Part shown: positions 14,395 through 21,315 of the stretch, in pieces | How the letters are laid out: each line of letters opens with the position of its first letter | How positions within the stretch are numbered: position 1 is the first letter of the stretch | Source: CAZVRZ01 sp964629965 | Lineage (GTDB): Bacteria > Chloroflexota > Anaerolineae > Anaerolineales > UBA4823 | Assembly (NCBI GenBank): GCA_964629965.1 | Contig: CAZVRZ010000067.1 | Location: 1-29,218, forward strand | Length of the DNA: 29,218 nucleotides | Reading direction: 5' to 3' | Position numbers and translations under genes: made by a program | The notes under the pieces: model-generated | Told to the model about the DNA's origin: nothing | The model's input: the letters and a program-made list of their open reading frames with translations, nothing else | The model's database searches: none

Positions 14395-16365
14395 TCAAGG
14401 TGGAAAAGCAACGTAGTTATCGAAAAGGATGTTGACGCCAAAACTATCCTTCTCAGAGCCTGCGATCAAACCAATATCGCCGTGAGTAAAATCCGCATCG
14501 CTCACACTGATCAATTCAGAGCCATTGGCATCAATCGACAGATCTTCACCTAAGCAATCCGCCTGGATGATGTTGGTTGTTTTACCGGCATGAACATTCT
14601 CGCTGTATGCCAATGTATCCATGCCGATCAAAACAATCTCACCGTTTTTCATCTTGCCAATGCCATAATATCCCTGGCTGCTCAAAATAAAGAAATAAAA
14701 ATTCTTATCGTCCTGATACCGACAGATCACACCAAAATAGTTATCATCCGGTCCGGCTACTTTGGTAGCATCTACTGAGATCGAGACATCAGTCAGATTC
14801 AAGCCAGGTGTCGCCCAAAAAAGTTGGTTTTTCGCATCGACTAGAATTCGATACGAGCCATGATCATACTTCATAGAGCCATCGTCACCTTCATATCCTG
14901 GCCAACCACTGGCAGGGTCAGAAAAGTCATCGTAGAAGAATTCATCATCTACCAAGGGAGCAGCAGAAATCAGTGTTTCATCCAGAACAGGCAGCGTTGC
15001 TTCTAACGACACAGACGGTGATTCTACCACAGGCAAGGTGGCGCTATCAGCATCTAGCCAGGCGCCCAGGCCGAGCAGCCCCCCTCCCAAGGATAGCACC
15101 CCACAAACCACACCAGCCAACAGAAGCAAGATGACACCCACGATAACGGGCCAGCGAGAACGCTTTACCGGGCGAGGCTGAGCAATGGGATAAGCCGCAG
15201 AATAAGGATGCGCGGCAGCGATGTTCGGTGAACTGGGGGGCCGAACAGATGCTTGGGGCTGAATGGAAGGGTACGAAATCGCCTGGCCCGGAACCACCGA
15301 ACGCACAGGCAGAGAAACAGGTTGCGCACCTGCCAGGCCCGGAGAGCTCACCGGAGAGACAGGCGGCGGAGCGGGTATTACAGGTTTTTGCTCTGGAGTG
15401 GGTGGTGATTCCACCTTGGGAGAAGGCGCAATGAAAACCGGTTCCGCAGGTTGTTCCACCCGTGGTAGAGACGCAACATCTTGCGTCTGCGAAACAGGCT
15501 GGCCCGCCGGGGCAGCATAGTCAGGATGCTCATGGTTGGCAACCGTAGCTTGCTTGCTGACCACAACCTCCAGCGCCGCCACCAGTTCAGCAGCGGCAGC
15601 GAAACGCCTTTCGCGCATTTTCTCCAGCGCACGATCAATCACGCTTTGAATATCAGCAGGCAGGTTAGAATTAACATCCAGGATACGCGGGATAGGGTCA
15701 ATGATATGTTTCATGGCAACGCCCATCGGCGTTGTGGCAGAATACGGCTGCTGTCCCGCAAGCATTTCGAACAGGATCGCGCCCAGTGCATAGATATCGC
15801 TGCGCCCATCGATATCCGGATCGCCGCGAGCCTGTTCAGGACTCATGTACGCCGGGGTGCCAATCAACGCATCACCGGTCAGGGTATTGCTGGCCTGTGC
15901 CAGGCGAGCAATGCCAAAATCCGAAATAAAAGCCGTTTCAAACTGATCAAACAGAATGTTGGCGGGTTTGAGATCGCGATGGATGATGCCGTGAGCATGT
16001 ACCTGGTCGAGGGCAGGCGCCAGGCGCTGCATGATGCGGAGCGTATCACCCAGAGACATTGGGCCATTCACAATGCGATCCGAAAGCGATCCCCCCGGCA
16101 TATATCTCATCACCAGGTACGGCTGTCCATTTTCCTCGCCATAATCGTACACGGGGACGATGCCGGCAAACTCCAGCGATGCCAATGTTTGAGCTTCACG
16201 ATCGAACCTGGCGCGGAACATAGGATCGTGCAAATAGGCCTCAGGCAGCACTTTGATGGCAACATCGCGCCGGAAGCGCGGGTCCAGGGCGCGATATACG
16301 GCAGCCATACCGCCCCGTCCCAATTCTCCTTTCACTTCGTAACGACCAATTGTCTCAGGAATCAT
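14395..16365 (-). CDS. Membrane Ser/Thr protein kinase (PknB-type) with extracellular C-terminal sensor-like domain
   Basis: This is a 656-residue Hanks-type kinase. The cytoplasmic kinase domain (about 8-270) is complete: GELGRGGMAAVY (13-24), K38 (VAIKVL), HRDLKPAN (129-136), DFG (149-151) and GTPAYMSPE (169-177). A Pro/Ser-rich linker (about 280-400) holds a short DNA palindrome at 15465-15488 that encodes residues 293-300. One membrane segment spans about 405-437. The outer domain (about 475-656) has no PASTA repeats. It is instead the same domain found in the two downstream lipoproteins (VICRY, SSQGYYGIGK, QADC, ILFDNY). Substrates are unknown. A ligand common to the kinase and the lipoproteins is an inference. 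The ATG start fits the family N-terminus IGRYEVKGELG. Confidence 0.95.
   Translation of the reverse strand: MIPETIGRYEVKGELGRGGMAAVYRALDPRFRRDVAIKVLPEAYLHDPMFRARFDREAQTLASLEFAGIVPVYDYGEENGQPYLVMRYMPGGSLSDRIVNGPMSLGDTLRIMQRLAPALDQVHAHGIIHRDLKPANILFDQFETAFISDFGIARLAQASNTLTGDALIGTPAYMSPEQARGDPDIDGRSDIYALGAILFEMLAGQQPYSATTPMGVAMKHIIDPIPRILDVNSNLPADIQSVIDRALEKMRERRFAAAAELVAALEVVVSKQATVANHEHPDYAAPAGQPVSQTQDVASLPRVEQPAEPVFIAPSPKVESPPTPEQKPVIPAPPPVSPVSSPGLAGAQPVSLPVRSVVPGQAISYPSIQPQASVRPPSSPNIAAAHPYSAAYPIAQPRPVKRSRWPVIVGVILLLLAGVVCGVLSLGGGLLGLGAWLDADSATLPVVESPSVSLEATLPVLDETLISAAPLVDDEFFYDDFSDPASGWPGYEGDDGSMKYDHGSYRILVDAKNQLFWATPGLNLTDVSISVDATKVAGPDDNYFGVICRYQDDKNFYFFILSSQGYYGIGKMKNGEIVLIGMDTLAYSENVHAGKTTNIIQADCLGEDLSIDANGSELISVSDADFTHGDIGLIAGSEKDSFGVNILFDNYVAFPP
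15465..15488. repeat. Palindromic repeat copy inside the kinase linker
   Basis: An 8-bp perfect inverted repeat (15469-15476 with 15481-15488, 4-base loop) sits in the Pro-rich linker of the Ser/Thr kinase gene. Over 24 bases it matches the two copies in the gyrA tail with 2 differences. Read on the minus strand it encodes TQDVASL, similar to the TQYLASL of gyrA copy 2. Confidence 0.75.
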
Positions 16366-16458
16366 AAGCTTGCCAGACCCTTCTTATCTGACCAATCCAG
16401 ATGAACATCTTTATTTTAGCACACCCGGCAAGCCGCTGATAGTATAAGAATACCACTC

Positions 16459-17892
16459 TCATGGAAGATAATCACTCAACAAACGCTGCGCGTGAGCATC
16501 GTATGGGGTGTCAGGAGCCAGATCGCGCACCCGTTGAAGATATGATTGCGCCCGCACCGTATCCCCCATATAGAAATAGACCGTTCCCAGGTGTAGATTG
16601 ACAGGGGGGTAATTGGGGTCGGCCCGATAGGCTCGATAGAAAAACCTCAGCGCACTGTATTGATCGTCTAGCAAAAATAATACCTGGCCCATCACATCTA
16701 GGGAAGCAGGATCTTGCGGCGCAAGGATAACGGCCTGGCGAGCCGCAGGCAGAGCGGTGTCTTTGAGATGGACCTGGTAGCGCACCAAGAAATTTGCCAA
16801 TAACTGCCAATAGTAAGCGTCATCCGGTGCCTGGTCTATCGCCTGCTGATAATAAATTTGAGCAGTTGACAGATCAGCTTTGCCGGCATAGATCGCGCCT
16901 AATTCAGCCAGGTAGATCGGGTTCTGAGGTTCCAGGGCGGCGGCCTTCTCATAATAAGGCAAGGCCTGGTCAAAATCGGCCTGGCGCAGCCAATATAGCC
17001 CATTCATACCATTCACTGCCGCCGAATCGGGCGCCAACGTCAGGGCTTGCTGTAAATGTACCTGGGCCAACGCGAAATCTACTGGAGGCATATGTTGCTC
17101 GGTCTCCCCCCAAAAAGCCCACGCTTCAGCATAATCAGGTCTCAACTTGACTGCGTGGGCGAAGGATTGCTCGGCCAGGAACCAATCTGCTCGATCGGCG
17201 AACCAGCGTCCGGCCTGCGCCAGGGTGTAGGCAGTTTCTTCTTCAAGCACTGCTGCGCGAAGTATGCTTTGCAGGCTGCGAATGCTCTCCGCCTCGGGTC
17301 CGCCCAATGCCAGGGCCTGGTTTAAAAAAACCAGGGCTGCCTCCGGATCGGAAGCAGATAGATAACGACCATAACGGGCGTATAGGAACGACAGATGGGG
17401 ACGGGCTGCAACCAGGGCCTTAAGATCGACCAGGGAGTTTTCATAATCATTTTGCTTCTGGTGTAAAGGCAGCAGCCGCGCGTACGCACTCCAGGCATCA
17501 CATCCGGCAGACAATGCCAGGCGCCATGATTGCTCTGCCAGCGCATCATCCCCGCTTGCCTGGTAAGCATCGCCAAGCATTAGCCAATCTGCTGCGGTTA
17601 AACAACACTGCACAACCTCACTCGTTAGATGCTCGATAGCCGCCGGGACATCATCCGACCAAAGAGCATAATGACCGGCAGCAATGCGCAAATCTGCTCG
17701 CTGTGGTTCGCGTTCAGCCAGCCTGCCCAAAGCCTGGGCTGCCGCGCCATAATTCCGCGAGTTCAATGCCTGGCGAACCAATTGGCGGTCGCGTCGCTCA
17801 TCGTGCGGGTACACCGTCAATCCCAACACAACCAGCAAAACCCCTATAAGCAACAAACGGCCCCAGATCGAACTATCCTGATATTTCTCCAC
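16459..17892 (-). CDS. Membrane-anchored tetratricopeptide repeat protein
   Basis: This protein of 477 residues has one N-terminal membrane segment (about 10-28) and then a long array of TPR-type helix pairs that runs to the C-terminus. Clear units include ADWLMLGDAYQASGDDALAE, FDQALPYYEKAAALEPQNP, LAELGAIYAGKADLSTA and PVNLHLGTVYFYMGDTVRA. TPR arrays mediate protein contacts; no enzyme domain is present. I place the start at GTG 17892. An in-frame ATG at 18051 would add 53 residues that look non-coding and that include a G/C-tract palindrome and a TATAAT. The kinase gene starts 93 bases downstream, so both may act in the same envelope process. Its partner cannot be named. Confidence 0.85.
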   Translation of the reverse strand: MEKYQDSSIWGRLLLIGVLLVVLGLTVYPHDERRDRQLVRQALNSRNYGAAAQALGRLAEREPQRADLRIAAGHYALWSDDVPAAIEHLTSEVVQCCLTAADWLMLGDAYQASGDDALAEQSWRLALSAGCDAWSAYARLLPLHQKQNDYENSLVDLKALVAARPHLSFLYARYGRYLSASDPEAALVFLNQALALGGPEAESIRSLQSILRAAVLEEETAYTLAQAGRWFADRADWFLAEQSFAHAVKLRPDYAEAWAFWGETEQHMPPVDFALAQVHLQQALTLAPDSAAVNGMNGLYWLRQADFDQALPYYEKAAALEPQNPIYLAELGAIYAGKADLSTAQIYYQQAIDQAPDDAYYWQLLANFLVRYQVHLKDTALPAARQAVILAPQDPASLDVMGQVLFLLDDQYSALRFFYRAYRADPNYPPVNLHLGTVYFYMGDTVRAQSYLQRVRDLAPDTPYDAHAQRLLSDYLP

Positions 17893-17898
17893 AATGCG

Positions 17899-17904
17899 AT
17901 TATA
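17899..17904 (-). promoter_or_regulatory. -10 box upstream of the TPR gene
   Basis: A perfect TATAAT on the minus strand ends 6 bases before the GTG start at 17892. No Shine-Dalgarno fits in between and the -35 match is weak. The layout suggests a leaderless mRNA and supports the short start for the TPR gene. Confidence 0.5.
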
Positions 17905-17965
17905 GTATAAAATGCCGGAAGCACCCTGAAACAGGTTACGGTGGGAGGTATCGCATTGAGAGTGA

Positions 17966-17987
17966 TTTTCCCCACGCGAGGGGAAAA
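17966..17987. repeat. Intergenic palindrome between the TPR gene and gyrA
   Basis: An 8-bp perfect inverted repeat, TTTTCCCC and GGGGAAAA around a 6-base loop, lies between two divergent genes, where no terminator is needed. It is flanked by AGGGG-type tracts and resembles the G/C-tract palindromes found dispersed in many bacterial genomes. The rest of the 244-base region 17893-18136 holds the two -10 boxes and the gyrA Shine-Dalgarno. Confidence 0.5.
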
Positions 17988-18036
17988 GGGGTTCAGGCGC
18001 GCCGGAGTTACTTCTTCGAACCTTGCCAGGTGCGGG

Positions 18037-18042
18037 TATAAT
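18037..18042 (+). promoter_or_regulatory. Candidate -10 box for gyrA
   Basis: A perfect TATAAT lies 94 bases before the gyrA ATG at 18137. No convincing -35 is found at 16-18 bases. The gyrA start itself has a GGAGAG Shine-Dalgarno (about 18124-18129), so this mRNA would have a normal 5' leader. Confidence 0.4.
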
Positions 18043-18136
18043 CAAGCTCAAGAGATCGAGTTGTATCCTGTTAAAAGGCCGCTTAAAAAGCAGCGATACT
18101 ACACCCGCTTGAGCACATAAATCGGAGAGCTATTTT

Positions 18137-21100
18137 ATGGAAGTCGGTTTGGTAAAAAGCGTTGATATAGATCACGAAATGCAGCAGGCCTACCTGGATT
18201 ATGCCATGAGCGTAATCGTGGCCCGCGCCCTGCCCGATGCACGCGATGGGCTAAAGCCCGTCCACCGGCGCATCTTGTATGCCATGTATGATATGGGCCT
18301 GCGGCCCGACTCCCCCTTTAAAAAATCTGCTCGTATCGTAGGGGAAGTATTGGGAAAGTATCATCCGCATGGAGATCAAGCGGTTTACGAAGCGATGGCT
18401 CGATTAGCACAAGATTTTAGCATGCGTCACACTTTGGTCGATGGGCAGGGAAATTTTGGCAGTGTGGATGGAGATCCTCCAGCCGCCATGCGATACACCG
18501 AGGCGCGCTTGACCGCTGCCGCCATGCACATGCTGGTAGACATTCGCAAAAACACGGTAAATTTCTCAGACAACTTCGATGGCAGCCTGACGGCTCCAGA
18601 TGTGCTGCCAGCAGCCATACCCAACCTGTTGGTCAACGGCGCCACAGGGATTGCAGTGGGCATGTCCACCAATATTCCCCCGCACAACCTGGGAGAAGTC
18701 ACCGACGCGTTGATATTTATGCTAGAAAACTGGGAAAAGCTGGATGATATCAATGTGGAACACCTGATGCACTTCATCCAGGGCCCAGATTTTCCCACCG
18801 GCGGTTTGATCATCCAGAGCAATGGCGAGGATGATCTAAAAGCAGCGTATGGAACGGGGCGGGGCAAAGTAACGATACAGGCACGCGCCCATTTCGAAGA
18901 GATGAGCCGAGGGCGCAACCGCATTATCATCACCGAACTGCCCTACATGACGAATAAATCGTCTTTGATCGAACGGATCGCCGAGCTAGCGCGCGAGGGC
19001 AGGCTGGAAGGATTGGCTGACCTACGCGATGAATCAGACCGGCACGGGTTACGCATCGTGATCGAGCTGACGAAGAATGCTGAACCAGAACAAGTATTAA
19101 AGGATCTTTTCAAAAGTACCCCGCTGCGTACCACGTTCGGCATCATTATGCTGGCACTGGTAGATGGCGAGCCGCGCATGCTTAGCCTGAAACAGGCATT
19201 GCGCGTGTACCTGGACCATCGCCAGGAAGTGATTCGCCGCCGCGGCGAATATGATCTCGAACATCTGCGGGCACGCGCCCATATCCTTGAAGGTTTGCGA
19301 GTTGCGCTGAAAAACCTGGATGAGGTGATCAATATCATCCGCCGGGCAAACGATGCCGATGCCGCCCGCGACCGTTTGATGAAGCGTTTCAAGCTGACCG
19401 AAATCCAGGCCCAGGCCATCCTGGACATGCCCCTGCGACGCCTGGCTGCACTGGAGCGCAAGAAAATCGAGGATGAGTACAAAGAGGTCCTGGCTGAAAT
19501 CAAAAAGCTGGAAGCCCTTTTGAAATCTGCCGTCAAGATACGCCAGGTGGTTGCCGATGAATTAAAGGCAGTGAAAGAGGCCTTCAGCGATCGACGCCGT
19601 ACGCAAATCGTGCACCTCAAACCAGGGGCCGAGATCAGCGCTTTACCCTTGACCACCACAGATCTGGCCCCCGACAAGGTGACCTGGATCTCAGTCACTG
19701 CAGATGGATTGATCTCACGCTCTCTGGATGAAAAACCTCCTCGCCAGAGTGGAAGCGGAGCGCCCATGTGGCTCATCCAGGCCAGCACGCGTGATACAGT
19801 CTACCTCGTTTCGACCCAAGGAGAAACTGCTGCGATCCCTGTGCATGCTCTTCCAGATGTGGAAAATCTCCAAGAGGGGATACTCTTCCATAAGGTTTCG
19901 CCATTAGCAGATAAAGATGTCCTGGCAGCCGTCTTTACGCTCCCCAAAAGCGAAGAACGCGTCGAGAACGGTTTTGTCCTCACAGCAACTCGCCAAGGTA
20001 TGGTAAAGAAAAGTGTTTTAAGCGAACTGCCCGGACCATCAGCCCACACTTTCACGCTGACCAGAGTGAATGAGGATGACCGGCTAGGTTGGGTGCGCCT
20101 GACGAATGGCACCAATGAAATCTTGTTGGTTACCGCCGATGGTATGACCATCCGCTTCACAGAAGATGAAGTGCGCCCGATGGGATTAGTAGCCGCCGGA
20201 GTAGGTGGAATCAAGCTGGGGGCGCGTGATGAATTGGTGGGAATGGAATTGATCCCATCGCGCGGCGAGATTTTGCTGGTTGCGTCCGATGGTAAAGCCA
20301 AACGCCTGCCAACCGACCAGTTTCCGCGCCAGGGACGTTATGGACAAGGGGTGATCGCCTGGAAACTGCCGCGCACAACTCAACTGGCAGGTGTGGCTGC
20401 CGGCAAAGGCACCCTGCGCCTGACACTGCACCTGGAAAAATTGACCCCCAAAGCAATCCGGCTGGACGAGGCCGTTTTACAAACCCGTGCTGCCCAGGGT
20501 AAGCCGGTGGTTGAGATCAAATCAGGAGACCGCGTAACCGCCCTGACAGCGCCCTGGGAAATGCCGAAGAGCAAAACGGGCAAGCTTACCATCGATGAGG
20601 ATGGAGAAGACACACCCAAGCCATCTCGTTCCCAAAAAGAAATTGCACCGCTCAAACAAGCCAGCTTTGAAAACCTGGTTGAAGAATCCAAATTAAAAAC
20701 GGTCGCGCAACGCGTAATCCCTGCAAAACCTGCTAAAGCAGCCGTTAAACCCAAAGCAACTCCAAAAAGCAAGGAAAAACTTGCATCTTCCAAGTCAAGC
20801 CCTTCTCCCAGTGCTGGTAAAGCCGACCGTAGAGACGCAATATCTCGCGTCTCAATCGCCAAGACCGCCCCGAAATCTGAGCCGCCCGCTAAGCCTGTCA
20901 AATCGGCCGCTCACCCCAAGGCGACGGTTGGCAGTCAGAGCAAGCCTGCGCCCGCCAAGGCAAGTCCACCGGCCAAAGCCAGCAAAGGAACCGGCCGTAA
21001 GGCCGCGGCAAAGCCGACCGTAGAGACGCAATATCTCGCGTCTCTATCGCCAACCGCGAAACCGGCCAAACCCGGCAAGAAAACGGTCAGCAAAAGCACC

Positions 21101-21286
21101 AAAGCAGCACCAGCGGGTGAAAAAAGCCATCCTGCTGCGCCAGCTGCTACTCGCAAGAAGCCTACGCCTGCCGCTAAGAAACCGCCTGCAGCCAAGCCTA
21201 CGACTCCTCGCTCGCAGACTGCGAAAAAGCCCGCAGCCAAAACGACAGCGAAGCCGAACAAGAAATCGACCCGCTCATCCCAATGA
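18137..21286 (+). CDS. gyrA: DNA gyrase subunit A with long basic C-terminal tail
   Basis: This is the DNA-cutting subunit of a type IIA topoisomerase. The breakage-reunion domain spans about 1-480 with catalytic Tyr120 (PAAMRYTEARL) and YHPHGDQAVYEAM (75-87). The six-bladed C-terminal wrapping domain (about 490-815) holds a degenerate GyrA box, RQGRYGQG (about 729-736), which favours GyrA over ParC. After an acidic stretch (LTIDEDGED), about 190 further residues form a Lys/Ala/Pro/Ser-rich tail (about 863-1049), making it 1049 residues against about 820-900 in the usual family. At the positions matching E. coli Ser83 and Asp87 it has Gln81 and Glu85. The tail contains two copies of a palindromic repeat read in different frames. 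A gyrB gene is not in this window. Confidence 0.95.
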   Translation: MEVGLVKSVDIDHEMQQAYLDYAMSVIVARALPDARDGLKPVHRRILYAMYDMGLRPDSPFKKSARIVGEVLGKYHPHGDQAVYEAMARLAQDFSMRHTLVDGQGNFGSVDGDPPAAMRYTEARLTAAAMHMLVDIRKNTVNFSDNFDGSLTAPDVLPAAIPNLLVNGATGIAVGMSTNIPPHNLGEVTDALIFMLENWEKLDDINVEHLMHFIQGPDFPTGGLIIQSNGEDDLKAAYGTGRGKVTIQARAHFEEMSRGRNRIIITELPYMTNKSSLIERIAELAREGRLEGLADLRDESDRHGLRIVIELTKNAEPEQVLKDLFKSTPLRTTFGIIMLALVDGEPRMLSLKQALRVYLDHRQEVIRRRGEYDLEHLRARAHILEGLRVALKNLDEVINIIRRANDADAARDRLMKRFKLTEIQAQAILDMPLRRLAALERKKIEDEYKEVLAEIKKLEALLKSAVKIRQVVADELKAVKEAFSDRRRTQIVHLKPGAEISALPLTTTDLAPDKVTWISVTADGLISRSLDEKPPRQSGSGAPMWLIQASTRDTVYLVSTQGETAAIPVHALPDVENLQEGILFHKVSPLADKDVLAAVFTLPKSEERVENGFVLTATRQGMVKKSVLSELPGPSAHTFTLTRVNEDDRLGWVRLTNGTNEILLVTADGMTIRFTEDEVRPMGLVAAGVGGIKLGARDELVGMELIPSRGEILLVASDGKAKRLPTDQFPRQGRYGQGVIAWKLPRTTQLAGVAAGKGTLRLTLHLEKLTPKAIRLDEAVLQTRAAQGKPVVEIKSGDRVTALTAPWEMPKSKTGKLTIDEDGEDTPKPSRSQKEIAPLKQASFENLVEESKLKTVAQRVIPAKPAKAAVKPKATPKSKEKLASSKSSPSPSAGKADRRDAISRVSIAKTAPKSEPPAKPVKSAAHPKATVGSQSKPAPAKASPPAKASKGTGRKAAAKPTVETQYLASLSPTAKPAKPGKKTVSKSTKAAPAGEKSHPAAPAATRKKPTPAAKKPPAAKPTTPRSQTAKKPAAKTTAKPNKKSTRSSQ
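20819..20862. repeat. Palindromic repeat, gyrA copy 1
   Basis: This 44-base unit is identical to copy 2 except at one base. It contains an inverted repeat GAGACGC (20832-20838) and GCGTCTC (20847-20853) with an 8-base loop. It begins on codon position 1 of gyrA and encodes KADRRDAISRVSIA. Confidence 0.85.
21010..21053. repeat. Palindromic repeat, gyrA copy 2
   Basis: This second copy of the 44-base unit has a perfect 9-bp inverted repeat, TAGAGACGC (21021-21029) and GCGTCTCTA (21038-21046). It begins on codon position 3, so it is read in a different frame from copy 1 and encodes KPTVETQYLASLSP. Confidence 0.85.
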
Positions 21287-21315
21287 GCCAGGGCGTCTTT
21301 TACACCAAGGTTATC

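Noticed and set aside
15481..16404. Plus-strand open frame of 307 codons opposite the Ser/Thr kinase
   Set aside because: The minus-strand kinase has all catalytic motifs; the opposite frame is His/Arg/Gln-rich shadow sequence.
17893..18051. N-terminal extension of the TPR protein from ATG 18051
   Set aside because: It contains the TATAAT and a G/C-tract palindrome and reads as low-quality protein; GTG 17892 directly precedes a normal membrane anchor.
18943..19788. Minus-strand open frame of 281 codons opposite gyrA
   Set aside because: Ser/Arg-rich composition typical of an antisense shadow; gyrA is unambiguous here.
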